Assembly: GCF_003148685.1 (NCBI RefSeq)
Contig: NZ_QGGR01000017.1
Location: forward strand, 110,564-174,563
DNA: 64,000 bases
Direction of reading: 5' to 3'
From: Actinoplanes xinjiangensis
GTDB taxonomy: Bacteria; Actinomycetota; Actinomycetes; Mycobacteriales; Micromonosporaceae
In this document: positions 6,901 through 13,929 of the stretch, piece by piece
Position numbering within the stretch: position 1 is the first letter of the stretch
How the letters are laid out: each line of letters begins with the position of its first letter
Position numbers and translations under genes: made by a program
The notes under the pieces: model-generated
Database searches by the model: none
Told to the model about the DNA's origin: nothing
Seen by the model: the letters and a program-made list of their open reading frames with translations, nothing else

Positions 6901-9609
6901 GAGACCGCCCTCCGTCTGGTACGGCCGGGACAGCCGCGCGCTGGGCCGGTTGGCCGGGCCCGGAATCGCCGACTGGTCGTTGCTCCAGATCGGGGCGTCG
7001 GAGAGATCACCCCGGTCGGCGTTCGCCGGGAGGAAGCTCGACGAGTTCCTGATGTTCCACTGACCGGCCAGGGCCGTGCGCGGGTCCTTGAGCAGCGCGT
7101 CGAGTCTGGTGCTCGCGTCCCGTGCCGCCTTGCGGTGTGCGGCCTCCTCCTTCAGGGAGTCCCGGACCCCCTTGAAGTCGAGGGAGCGCGCGGCCTTCAG
7201 GGCATTGCGCCGGGAGTCCTCCGCGTCGGCGCGTTCCTGGGCGATCTCCGCGGTCAGGGTCTGGCGTCGCCACTGGTGGATGTCGCGGAGGACGTTCCGC
7301 CTGTTCGCATCGAACTGCGCGAAATACTCCTGCTCGCGCACGTTGTCCTGGGCGGTCCGCGGCTGCATCGGGAACGGGAGCGAGATGGGCGCGGTGCCGG
7401 CGAGAGCAGGATCGGTACGCCCGGGATCAGGCCGGGCCGTGCTGTGCTGTGCAGGCGTGCCCGGCTGCGGGGGAGTCGACGTCGACGGCCCGCTCTGCGT
7501 CCCCGGAGTGGCCGCGCCCCCGGTAGGAGACGTGGTCCCGGTAGGAGAGGTGGTCCCGGTAGGAGAGGTGGTCCCGGTAGGAGGCGTGGTCCCGGTAGGA
7601 GGCGTGGTCCCGGTAGGAGGCGTGGTCCCGGAAGGTGAGGAAGGGCTGGTCGGGTTGAGGTTGCCGCCCGGCGTGCCGACGGTCGGAGTCGACGGGTTCG
7701 TCGTCGTGGGGCCGCCGGACAGCGACCCGTTCGGGTTCGAGCTCGTCCCCGGTCCGGGCGACGTCGTGGGGGATACGGCCGGTCCGGTAGACACGGTCGG
7801 GCTGGGGGAGACCGTCGGGCCCGTGGACACGGCCGGGCCCGCGGCCGCGATCGTCGGCGAACCGCCCGGCCCGGTGTTGCCCGTGGACGGTGCGAAGGCG
7901 ACCGGCGCGTTGCCCTGCGCGGCTGCGGCCGGCGGCGCCCCGACCGAGGTGGGTGCCGACGACGACGGCATCCCGGCGCTGGTGGCGGCACCGGCCGGTG
8001 CATCGATCGGCGGCGCGACCGAGGACAGCGTCACGTTGCTCGACGACGACGCGACATGGCCGGCCGCAGAGCTGGGGGCCGGAGCCTGCACGGTCTCGGT
8101 CGCTGACGACGTGACGGAGTGGGCGGCCGTCACGGAGTGAGCGGTCGAAGACGAGGCCGCCACCGTGGCGTCGGCGCTTCCGGAGGAGTGGGACGGCGAG
8201 GAGATCCCGGCCGACACGGAGGCCTCGGACGACGAGATAGAGGCCTCGGACGTGGAGGCCCCGGACGACGAGAAAGACACCTCGGACGTGGAGGGGGACG
8301 ACGACCCCGAAGAGTAGGACGGCGCCGACGAGCCGGATGACCCGGTCGAGACCGACGAGCCGGATGAACCGGTCGAGACCGACGAGCCGGATGAACCGGT
8401 TGAGACGGACGAGCCCGATGAACCGGACGAGGAGGAAGAGGACGACGAAGACGAGCCGGACGAGGACGACGGCGCATGGCCGTTGCCCGAACCGCCGTCG
8501 GGGGAACCGCCACCGGACAGGCCGGAGAGCGCGGAGCTTCCACCCGTACCGGAGGGGGAGGAAACCGGGACCGGCGACGAACCCGCCGCCGAACCGTCGA
8601 TGGTGAGCCCGCCCGCGCCGTCGAGGCTCGAACCGAAATCGTCGAACGCCTGCCGGGTGTTGCCGACCGCCGAACCGGCGGCGCCGGAGGTGCCGGCCTT
8701 GGCGAGATCCTCGAACGAGGGCAGTTTGCCGCCCGCGGCGGCGCCGCCCAGCTCGCCGAAGACCTCACCGGCCGCGCCGCGGAACAGACCGCTCCGGTTG
8801 CCGGCGCCGATCATGGCGCCGTGCGCCGACGCGCCACCCGCCGCGCCCGCGACGGTGGACGTGCCCAGGTCGCCGAGGTCGATGCCGTCGGAGTGCCCCA
8901 CTCCCGCCTGGTACGCCTGGATGCCGAGGTTGGTGAGGAACTCCTCGCGGGCCTCCTCCTTACCCTCCTTGAACGCCTTCCTGCCGAGGTTCTGGAGGCC
9001 CTTCTTCGTGAGCAGGTCCTTGCCGGCGCGCTGCGCGGTCTCGGTGAGGGTCTGCTTGATCGCCTTGCGGGAGAGCTGCGCGATCAGCCGTCTGAAGATC
9101 TGCTGGATCGCCATCCGGGTCGCCGCGATGATGCCACCGGCCGCGGGAGAGGCGGCACCCAGCGTGAGCACCACGGTGATCCCCAGGGCGATCAGCTCGC
9201 CGACGAAGATCCCCAGCTCGATCCAGGCCTCGAGCTTCGCCGCCTCGATGTCCTGCCCGCACTCGGCGACGACCTTGCCCATTTCGGCGGCGAAGTTCGC
9301 GAGGGCGTTGAGCGGGGCCTCGTCACCCTCGGCGACCGCCTTCCACGCGGCGATGAAGGAGTCGATCGTGGTGCCGCTACCGCCGTACGCCGTGATGAAC
9401 TGCCCGGCCGCGGTCGCCGCGTCCTCGGTGGGTGCGGCCATCGCCTGGTACAGCTCGTACCACTGGTCGGCGAGGTCCCAGGTGAGTTTCTCGTTGCCTT
9501 CCGGCCAGTCGAAGCCGACCACCCATTCCAGGGCGTCGTACGCCCAGCCGGGCAGGTCCCAGGGCGAGTAGTCGAGCGGATGCGGAATCGGGCTCGGCAG
9601 GATCGACAT
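3907..9609 (-). CDS. Giant polymorphic toxin with two Tox-PL domains and a C-terminal RNase-like domain
   Basis: A 1,900-residue secreted-effector type protein. The N-terminus (about 1-280) is an Ala/Gly-rich helical trafficking region with a hydrophobic helix (IFVGELIALGITVVLTL), like type VII effectors. Ser/Gly repeats (about 390-520) and TGTTPP repeats (about 660-695) follow. Two papain-fold Tox-PL domains follow, each with a Cys in an NC motif (NCLDC near 950, NCGDT near 1535), a catalytic His (SAHAW; RTHAF) and DPQS. They share a duplicated lead-in (GGLRxPLKxHQ, DLERAxPRD). The last 140 residues contain GAHTLDRHG, DASTLKHEVNAYVQQNW and a terminal FILTTFP strand, resembling RNase A-like/BECR-fold toxins. 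The start at 9609 follows the WXG-like gene; the in-frame extension to 9651 would overlap it. The domain calls come from motif reading, not a profile search. Confidence 0.85.
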   Translation of the reverse strand: MSILPSPIPHPLDYSPWDLPGWAYDALEWVVGFDWPEGNEKLTWDLADQWYELYQAMAAPTEDAATAAGQFITAYGGSGTTIDSFIAAWKAVAEGDEAPLNALANFAAEMGKVVAECGQDIEAAKLEAWIELGIFVGELIALGITVVLTLGAASPAAGGIIAATRMAIQQIFRRLIAQLSRKAIKQTLTETAQRAGKDLLTKKGLQNLGRKAFKEGKEEAREEFLTNLGIQAYQAGVGHSDGIDLGDLGTSTVAGAAGGASAHGAMIGAGNRSGLFRGAAGEVFGELGGAAAGGKLPSFEDLAKAGTSGAAGSAVGNTRQAFDDFGSSLDGAGGLTIDGSAAGSSPVPVSSPSGTGGSSALSGLSGGGSPDGGSGNGHAPSSSSGSSSSSSSSSSGSSGSSVSTGSSGSSVSTGSSGSSVSTGSSGSSAPSYSSGSSSPSTSEVSFSSSGASTSEASISSSEASVSAGISSPSHSSGSADATVAASSSTAHSVTAAHSVTSSATETVQAPAPSSAAGHVASSSSNVTLSSVAPPIDAPAGAATSAGMPSSSAPTSVGAPPAAAAQGNAPVAFAPSTGNTGPGGSPTIAAAGPAVSTGPTVSPSPTVSTGPAVSPTTSPGPGTSSNPNGSLSGGPTTTNPSTPTVGTPGGNLNPTSPSSPSGTTPPTGTTPPTGTTPPTGTTSPTGTTSPTGTTSPTGGAATPGTQSGPSTSTPPQPGTPAQHSTARPDPGRTDPALAGTAPISLPFPMQPRTAQDNVREQEYFAQFDANRRNVLRDIHQWRRQTLTAEIAQERADAEDSRRNALKAARSLDFKGVRDSLKEEAAHRKAARDASTRLDALLKDPRTALAGQWNIRNSSSFLPANADRGDLSDAPIWSNDQSAIPGPANRPSARLSRPYQTEGGLRVPLKIHQADLERAVPRDTNLQPVRNPDPRGPWLRLLNDGGPAADPTRGVNCLDCALSFLETYLHGRPTVSAPRTIDSYGIGEIDNHVGEFEGHLRAERVTGSGFTQLAPFYGDVATDPRPPAVVKAAVDDGFQQIIDTLAMGGHGSTAVIINVWGDGSAHAWNAVNHNGTVLFIDPQSGRCADSSQFALAQHRTLYGHDGTPGTGNVVALNALMVDGHGNPMAVPNTPPAPFYSNRPTPPPPPLAYQAQQQALQQPPPAPPVSIQPSPPPSPAPAPGPAPTPAPAPAPAPGPAPAPVQPDFNNVRPDALTTLTDAAPPMVQPEIDSTDARPDELTTRTDTAPDVNDVRPEELALRTDTALPMPAPAVDEFGRTEAESSPSTNAAPDRPAVDPLAVLDPVSMNGPANRDPLSVLDPDYGAQLAETSPAPTPAPTVTEDRDAADARARENYLHEGRQRRQSFADTHRQETAQDLRRQARDKADEADFRRRAGDRGDLVQTATAEIDADRLQIEADALLDQARSIDRDGPMGDVHLTGNDWELVNESASDLAPGPVDTGDRSALTGNDHPPSADRTRPYNRRGGLRPPLKVHQTDLERAMPRDGNGDVIRHADPRDGEWFGLQNDGGPEADPTRSNNCGDTVLSLYETYMHARPRVSAPRTFDGYHDGDPSRPIGAEQGVTARIEDTVGGSFQGLTDVSSLTPDDARVEVKMAEINLRTHLTSLGHGAFAFIETQDQAGRTHAFAAVNQNGTVLYLDPQSRQVSTFPLQTHSGLDVPCDVVRMDALVVNGNAEASPMTDGGRPTIAQDPSGSGDAGTGSGQPLSQEAELADVMRRYNLLGDVPPKFDIAENDARYLAEGAHTLDRHGPDIPMERDPALSHDPTAKSIEGRIYGDAPWRNAENRSFQWIDASTLKHEVNAYVQQNWEMIRSDLAMQKLHLAFFDAGHRVGRGYYNKGWYGAGPREAVYAETSLVRIRIRIDENTDPPQAFILTTFPSGLG
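4110..4350 (-). other. C-terminal RNase A-like/BECR-fold toxin domain
   Basis: This is the core of the last domain of the giant toxin. The pattern is a His-containing helix (GAHTLDRHG), a middle helix (ASTLKHEVNAYVQQNWEMI), a Gly-rich loop and, just beyond this span, a C-terminal strand ending TTFP. In bacterial RNase A-like and EndoU-type toxins the first His and a late Ser/Thr-Tyr/Phe contribute to the active site. The match is by pattern only. Confidence 0.5.
7523..7630 (-). repeat. Six 18-nt tandem repeats encoding TGTTPP/TGTTSP
   Basis: Six contiguous in-frame copies of an 18-nt unit (GTAGGAGGCGTGGTCCCG on the plus strand, with few differences) encode a Thr/Pro linker in the toxin. The near-identity of the copies points to recent slippage or recombination. 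The linker probably acts as a flexible spacer between the trafficking and toxic parts. Confidence 0.9.
8327..8425 (-). repeat. 27-nt tandem repeats encoding a Ser/Gly linker in the toxin
   Basis: Three full copies and a partial fourth copy of a 27-nt unit (starting GACGAGCCGGATGA at 8327, 8354, 8381 and 8408) encode the repeated GSSVSTGSS linker. They sit inside a longer Ser-rich stretch of the toxin. Confidence 0.88.
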
Positions 9610-9613
9610 GCGG

Positions 9614-9940
9614 TCAGGCCTGGTACGACTTGGCGACGGTCGAGGAGGCACGCGCGTCGGCGGCGGTGTTGTCCTCGACGGTCAGCACAGCGGCCTGGCC
9701 GATGCCCTCGACATAGCCGGCGACCTTGCCGAACGCCTCGACGAATTTCGCCACCATCGGCCCGTAGTCCTTCTGGAAGGCGGCGCCGATCTCGTCGCGT
9801 CCCCACGGCTGGTCCGCGCCGGCCGCCGCCACCTCGGCGACCGCGCTGGTGCCGAGGCTGACCAGCTGTGATCCGGCCGCGGACAGATCACGCCCGGCCG
9901 CGGTGGCCCGGGGCGCGTCGAGGTGGAGCTCACCGGGCAT
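9614..9940 (-). CDS. WXG100-like (ESX/type VII) small secreted protein
   Basis: A 108-residue helical protein. From MPGELHLDAP it forms two Ala-rich helices separated by a QPWGRDEIGAAF turn, which stands in for the WXG hairpin, and ends with an acidic helix and SYQA. Size, Trp-Gly turn and position four bases upstream of a giant toxin fit the small partner encoded with type VII-dependent effectors in actinobacteria. The start at 9940 lies 11 bases inside the upstream YbaB-like gene, so they are coupled. No secretion machinery genes are in the window. Confidence 0.72.
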   Translation of the reverse strand: MPGELHLDAPRATAAGRDLSAAGSQLVSLGTSAVAEVAAAGADQPWGRDEIGAAFQKDYGPMVAKFVEAFGKVAGYVEGIGQAAVLTVEDNTAADARASSTVAKSYQA

Positions 9941-10358
9941 CGTCGTCACCCGCCTCGCGCATGATCCGGTCCTGGCGGGCCAGCAGGTTGCCGAAGTTGC
10001 CGTCACGCATGAACCCGGCCGCGGCCGAGTCGGGCGGAAGATACTCGCCGACCATCTCCTGCACCTGGTCACCGGTCCTGGCGACGGCCCGCTCGACGGT
10101 ACGCAGAATCGTGCGGGCCAGCTCGTCCGGGTCGCCGCGACGGTAGATCTCCCGGCTGAGCCGCAGGTCGATCAGCTGGCCACGGGCGCCGACGGTGGCC
10201 CGCACCGTGCCGTCGGCCGACTCCTCGGTGACGGCCAGCTTGGACAGACGCTCCTGGATGTCGTCCAGCCCGGTGCGCAGGCGCTGGTACTGCGACACGA
10301 CGTCGTCGAACCGGGCCCGTAGAGCGTGGTTCACGTCCCGATCGGCCTGTCTGCTCAC
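9930..10358 (-). CDS. YbaB/EbfC-family nucleoid-associated protein
   Basis: A 142-residue protein with an N-terminal coiled coil (SQYQRLRTGLDDIQERLSKL), the beta core (DGTVRATVGARGQLIDLRLS) and a helix (DELARTILRTVERAVART). This matches the YbaB/EbfC DNA-binding fold. Free-standing family members accompany type VII effector cassettes in actinomycetes, as here. It is the first gene of the minus-strand toxin cassette and overlaps the WXG100-like gene by 11 bases. Its role may be chaperone-like or regulatory; this is not decided by sequence. Confidence 0.8.
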   Translation of the reverse strand: MSRQADRDVNHALRARFDDVVSQYQRLRTGLDDIQERLSKLAVTEESADGTVRATVGARGQLIDLRLSREIYRRGDPDELARTILRTVERAVARTGDQVQEMVGEYLPPDSAAAGFMRDGNFGNLLARQDRIMREAGDDDAR

Positions 10359-10491
10359 GGCTGTCTCCCCGAGGACTCGCGAATTGACTGCAAGAACCTA
10401 CCAGCCGGGCTCCGTCCCGGGGCCGCCGCCGAGTGACGGTTCCCGATAGCTCTAAGCTCCAGTTCCGGGGACCGAAGGGGGCGGGGCCAGG

Positions 10492-11742
10492 ATGATCACG
10501 CGGACCGAGGCGGAGCGGATCGCCGTCGGCTGGGCCCGCCGGCAGTCGATCCGGCGCGGCTATCCGTGTACGCCGTACGTCGAGGAACTGGCCCTCGGCT
10601 GGGCGGTGTCGATGGTGCTGCCACCGGACGTGCGTACCGAGCCGGGTGCCGACGTGACCACGGTCATCGACCGGACGACCGGCCGGCTGTCGCACTGGCC
10701 ACCCGCGCCCACCGCCGACCTCGACCAGCGCTACACCGAGCGCCGTGACGCCGCCGTCGGTGCACATCAGACCGCCGATCCGATCGCCGAGCTGCGGCGT
10801 GAGGCGTACCGCCGGGTCAGCCCCTCGGTGGCCGCACACCTGACGCTCGGCGGCCGGCTGTTCCGGGCCCGCGGCGCCAAGGGCGACCAGGAGCTGCGCC
10901 ACCACCCGGTCGTCGCCGGTCTGCTGGCCGCGATCGGGCCGGCGGGCACGGTCCGCGGCGCCGACCGCCACGCCGAGCTGCTGGTGGTGTCGGACGTGCT
11001 CTACGAGGCCGACCGGACCAGGGCCGCCGCCGGTATCGCCCCGCTCACCCTCGACGAGGCCCGCACCCTGCTCGGGCAGGGCCGTCTCGAGACGTTCCAC
11101 ATCCGGGAGAGCGGCGACCGTCTCGGCGGCCAACCCGCCACGTTCTGCGTCACGTGCGCCGGCGTGCTTCTCGACCTGACCGTGATCACCGACGCCGACC
11201 GGGCCCATCCGCAGGTGCGGCGGCTGACCTCGGGGACCGATCCGCAGCCCGGCCGTTTCCCCGCGGAGGTGGCCTGGGAGCTGGCCGCCGGAGACTGGGG
11301 CAGCGAGCCGGAGTACCGGGAGAGCCGCGGCGCCGGGCTGATCGAACGGATCGAGGCGTCCCGCGGGCGGGAGCACGCGCTGTCCCGGTTCCCGGCGGCG
11401 GAGGCCGCCTTGCGCGAGTTCTCCGACGTCGCGCCCGGCCGCAACGGGCCCGGTGCCGCCCAGTGGGTCCGCTGGTTCCACCTCGGCAGCGGCAACCTGT
11501 TGCACCTGGCCGACCCGCTGCACGAACTGGGCACGGTCGTCGGTGCCCGGATGTTCCCGATCGGCCGGGAGGGGTTCGACGAGGCGGTCCTCGCCATCGA
11601 CGAGCACGGGCGGGTGTTCTCCCTGGATCAGGGCGGTGAGTGGTTCATCGCCGCCACCCTCGACCAGGCGATCGTCGCGCTGACCACGGGCCTGCCCGCC
11701 GCCCGGATCCGCGATGACGGCACCTGGCGGGAGGAATCATGA
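10492..11742 (+). CDS. Imm35-like / YwqJ-like deaminase / SUKH-3-like fusion protein (copy 1)
   Basis: A 416-residue soluble protein with three recognisable parts. An N-terminal region contains VIDRTTGRLSHWP, the signature block of Imm35-like immunity domains. The middle holds deaminase zinc motifs, RHAELLVVSD near residue 162 and FCVTC near 220, as in YwqJ-type toxin deaminases. The C-terminus has GARMFPIGREGFDEAVLAID and EHGRVFSLDQGGEWFI, as in SUKH-3 immunity proteins. It is divergent from the toxin cassette across 133 bases and overlaps its downstream paralogue by ATGA. Whether the deaminase domain is an effector, a guarded toxin or a domesticated enzyme is unknown. Confidence 0.75.
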   Translation: MITRTEAERIAVGWARRQSIRRGYPCTPYVEELALGWAVSMVLPPDVRTEPGADVTTVIDRTTGRLSHWPPAPTADLDQRYTERRDAAVGAHQTADPIAELRREAYRRVSPSVAAHLTLGGRLFRARGAKGDQELRHHPVVAGLLAAIGPAGTVRGADRHAELLVVSDVLYEADRTRAAAGIAPLTLDEARTLLGQGRLETFHIRESGDRLGGQPATFCVTCAGVLLDLTVITDADRAHPQVRRLTSGTDPQPGRFPAEVAWELAAGDWGSEPEYRESRGAGLIERIEASRGREHALSRFPAAEAALREFSDVAPGRNGPGAAQWVRWFHLGSGNLLHLADPLHELGTVVGARMFPIGREGFDEAVLAIDEHGRVFSLDQGGEWFIAATLDQAIVALTTGLPAARIRDDGTWREES

Positions 11743-12986
11743 TCACTCGTGCGGATGCCGATGCGGTCGCGGCGGCGTGGGCGCGGTCCGAGTCCCTGGC
11801 CAAGGGGCGTGAACACCGGGCCACCGTGGAGGAGTTCGATCTCGGTTTCGCGGTGAAGACCTCGGCGGTACGACGGTTGTTCTCCCCGTCCGGGGTCGGC
11901 ACCGGGGTGCGGGTCGTCGACCGGGATACCGGCCGGGTGTCGAACTGGCCGAACTGGCCGCTCGCGACGTTGCGGGAGGTCTACCGGGAGCAGCGGGGCG
12001 ACATCGTCGACCCGCCGAAGACGGCCGACCCCGAGTTGCAGCTGCGCCGGGAGATCCACCGGCAGCCCGCCCCGAGCGTGGCGGCGCACGCCACGGTGCA
12101 GGGCCGGGTGTACATCGCCCGGGGCGCCAAGGGCGACCAGAAACTCGGCCACCACCGGCTCGTGCGGGAACGGCTGGCCGAACAGTCGCCGCAGGAGACG
12201 GTGCGCGGCTGCGAGCGGCACGCCGAGATGATCGTCTGCTCGGACGCGCTGCACGACGTGGACCGGCGCCGCGGGCTCGACGGTCTGCCGCCGCTCACCC
12301 TGGACGAGGCGCGGCAGGTGCTCGGCGGGTCACTCTTCGAGACGTTCCAGATCCTCCCCCCGGGCGCGGAGACCGCCGGCGAGCCGAACACCCCGTGCGC
12401 GACCTGCTCGTACGTGTTGACCCAGCTGGCGCTGCTGCCGTGGGGGTCGACCGGCGCGCTCCACCACGACATCGCGCCGGAGCAGCCCAACCCCGACCCC
12501 GCCCGGTTCTCCGACGTGACCGCCTCGGAACTGCTCAACGGCCGGTGGAAACCGGAGACCCCGTACCAGGTGCGCTACGGCATGGCCGAGGTGATGGCCG
12601 AGGACGTCGTCAAGACCCGGGGGCAGGAGCACCGCCACGAGCCGTTCCCCGCGGTGTACGAAGCGTTCGGGCTGACCGGCAAGCTGCTCGTCAAGCGCCG
12701 GGCGCCCGGCGTGGAGCAACGGGTCCAGCTCTTCGAGATCTGGTCGACACCGGTCCGGCACACCGCCGACGTGCTGCACGAGTTCGGGCAGGTGATCGGG
12801 GCGCGACTGTTCCCGCTCGGCCGGGTCAACTTCGAGTCGGTGCTCGCCATCGACGAGCACGGCCGGGTCTTCCACCTCGACCAGGCCGGCGAGTGGTTCG
12901 TCGCCGACAGCTACGTCGAGGCACTGGAGACCCTGATCCAGGGCCGGCGGACCCATCGGGTACGCGACGACGGCACCTGGGGATAG
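11739..12986 (+). CDS. Imm35-like / YwqJ-like deaminase / SUKH-3-like fusion protein (copy 2)
   Basis: A 415-residue paralogue of the preceding gene, overlapping its stop codon by four bases. The order of parts is the same: VVDRDTGRVSNWP (Imm35-like), GCERHAEMIVCSD and PCATCSYVLTQL (deaminase His-Glu and CxxC, both intact), then GARLFPLGRVNF, LAIDEHGRVFHLDQAGEWFV (SUKH-3-like). Divergence between the copies is even along the length, so this is an old tandem duplication kept in frame. Coupled translation suggests the two products work in fixed ratio, perhaps as a heterodimer. Confidence 0.75.
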   Translation: MITRADADAVAAAWARSESLAKGREHRATVEEFDLGFAVKTSAVRRLFSPSGVGTGVRVVDRDTGRVSNWPNWPLATLREVYREQRGDIVDPPKTADPELQLRREIHRQPAPSVAAHATVQGRVYIARGAKGDQKLGHHRLVRERLAEQSPQETVRGCERHAEMIVCSDALHDVDRRRGLDGLPPLTLDEARQVLGGSLFETFQILPPGAETAGEPNTPCATCSYVLTQLALLPWGSTGALHHDIAPEQPNPDPARFSDVTASELLNGRWKPETPYQVRYGMAEVMAEDVVKTRGQEHRHEPFPAVYEAFGLTGKLLVKRRAPGVEQRVQLFEIWSTPVRHTADVLHEFGQVIGARLFPLGRVNFESVLAIDEHGRVFHLDQAGEWFVADSYVEALETLIQGRRTHRVRDDGTWG

Positions 12987-13083
12987 CTTCGGACGCGGTC
13001 ACGGAGTACCGGCCCCCGGTGCGGCAACCGTCCGCGACCCGCCGGGCAACCGTTCCGCAACCGGGGGATGCCATCGTCGCAGC

Positions 13084-13674
13084 GTGACCGGTGCCCGTAC
13101 CCCTGCATCCCGCCTGGCGAAAGTCGGCCTGGCGGTGGCCGCCGTGGTGCTCGGCGCCGGGCTCGCGCCGTCGCCCGCGGACGCCGACGGGCCCGGCTAC
13201 GGCGGCAACGCCGACGCCCTCACCGTCCTCTGGGAGATCAACGCCCAGCGGCGCGGCCTGGCCGTGTACGCCGTCGGGTTCCGGAGCGGCTCACCGGTGC
13301 GGGTCCGGGTCGGTTCGGACGCCGAGCGGACGGTCACCGCCGACCCGTACGGTGCCGTCGACCTGCTGCTCACCTCGGCCGTCGCCGGCACCTCCGCGGT
13401 GGCCGGCGGCCCGACGCTCACGGGAGGGACGGCGGTCGCCGCGGCCACCGGTGCGAGCGTGCTGGTCACCGGCCACACCCCGGCCGGGGAACTGCGCACG
13501 CTGATCGGTGCGGTCCCACCGGAGATGTCCGGCCGGGGCGCCGTGGAGATCGTCCCGTGGGTGGCCGCCCTCGCCGGCTCGCTGCTGGCCGGGCTGTGGC
13601 TGCGCCGCCGGTACGGCTCGGCCTTCACCGGCAACGTGCGCCGCTACCGCCATCCGGCCCGCCACCGGGCCTGA
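13084..13674 (+). CDS. Secreted, C-terminally membrane-anchored protein of unknown function
   Basis: A 196-residue protein with a signal peptide (VGLAVAAVVLGAGLAPSPADA), an extracytoplasmic beta-rich domain of about 110 residues, and a C-terminal transmembrane helix before LWLRRR and a basic tail. The same architecture and the motif V/L-P-W before the last helix occur in the protein at 29461-29985, so the two are distant paralogues. It starts at a GTG. Its last 24 codons are part of an 81-bp tandem duplication running past the stop codon. Function is unknown; the second copy lies in the glycan locus. Confidence 0.75.
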   Translation: MTGARTPASRLAKVGLAVAAVVLGAGLAPSPADADGPGYGGNADALTVLWEINAQRRGLAVYAVGFRSGSPVRVRVGSDAERTVTADPYGAVDLLLTSAVAGTSAVAGGPTLTGGTAVAAATGASVLVTGHTPAGELRTLIGAVPPEMSGRGAVEIVPWVAALAGSLLAGLWLRRRYGSAFTGNVRRYRHPARHRA

Positions 13675-13926
13675 CCTCAGGCACGCCGCCGGTACGGCTC
13701 GGCCTTCACCGGCAACGTGCGCCGCTACCGCCATCCGGCCCGCCACCGGGCCTGACCTCAGGCACGCCGCCGGTCACGGTTCCGCCCGCCACGGGCGGTG
13801 TTGCGCCGCTACCGCCACCGGCCCTGATCTCGGGCGGGCCACGGGTCACGGCTTCGCGCGTTCGCGGGCGGCGTGCGCTGCTACCGCCACCGGACCGTCG
13901 CCGGGCACGCCGGCGTCGTGGCCGGC
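13603..13926 (+). repeat. 81-bp tandem duplication with degenerate further copies
   Basis: Copy 1 (13603-13683) covers the last 24 codons, the stop and nine bases beyond. Copy 2 (13684-13764) follows directly and looks identical. The remaining 160 bases contain two degenerate copies that keep CGCTACCGCCACCGG. The unit is a multiple of three, so loss of the first stop codon would extend the protein by one repeat. No other gene is seen here. Confidence 0.88.
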
Positions 13927-13929
13927 GGG

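Noticed and set aside
7523..7630. Regular 18-nt repeats considered as a CRISPR array
   Set aside because: Units are contiguous with no spacers, keep the reading frame and encode a Thr/Pro linker.
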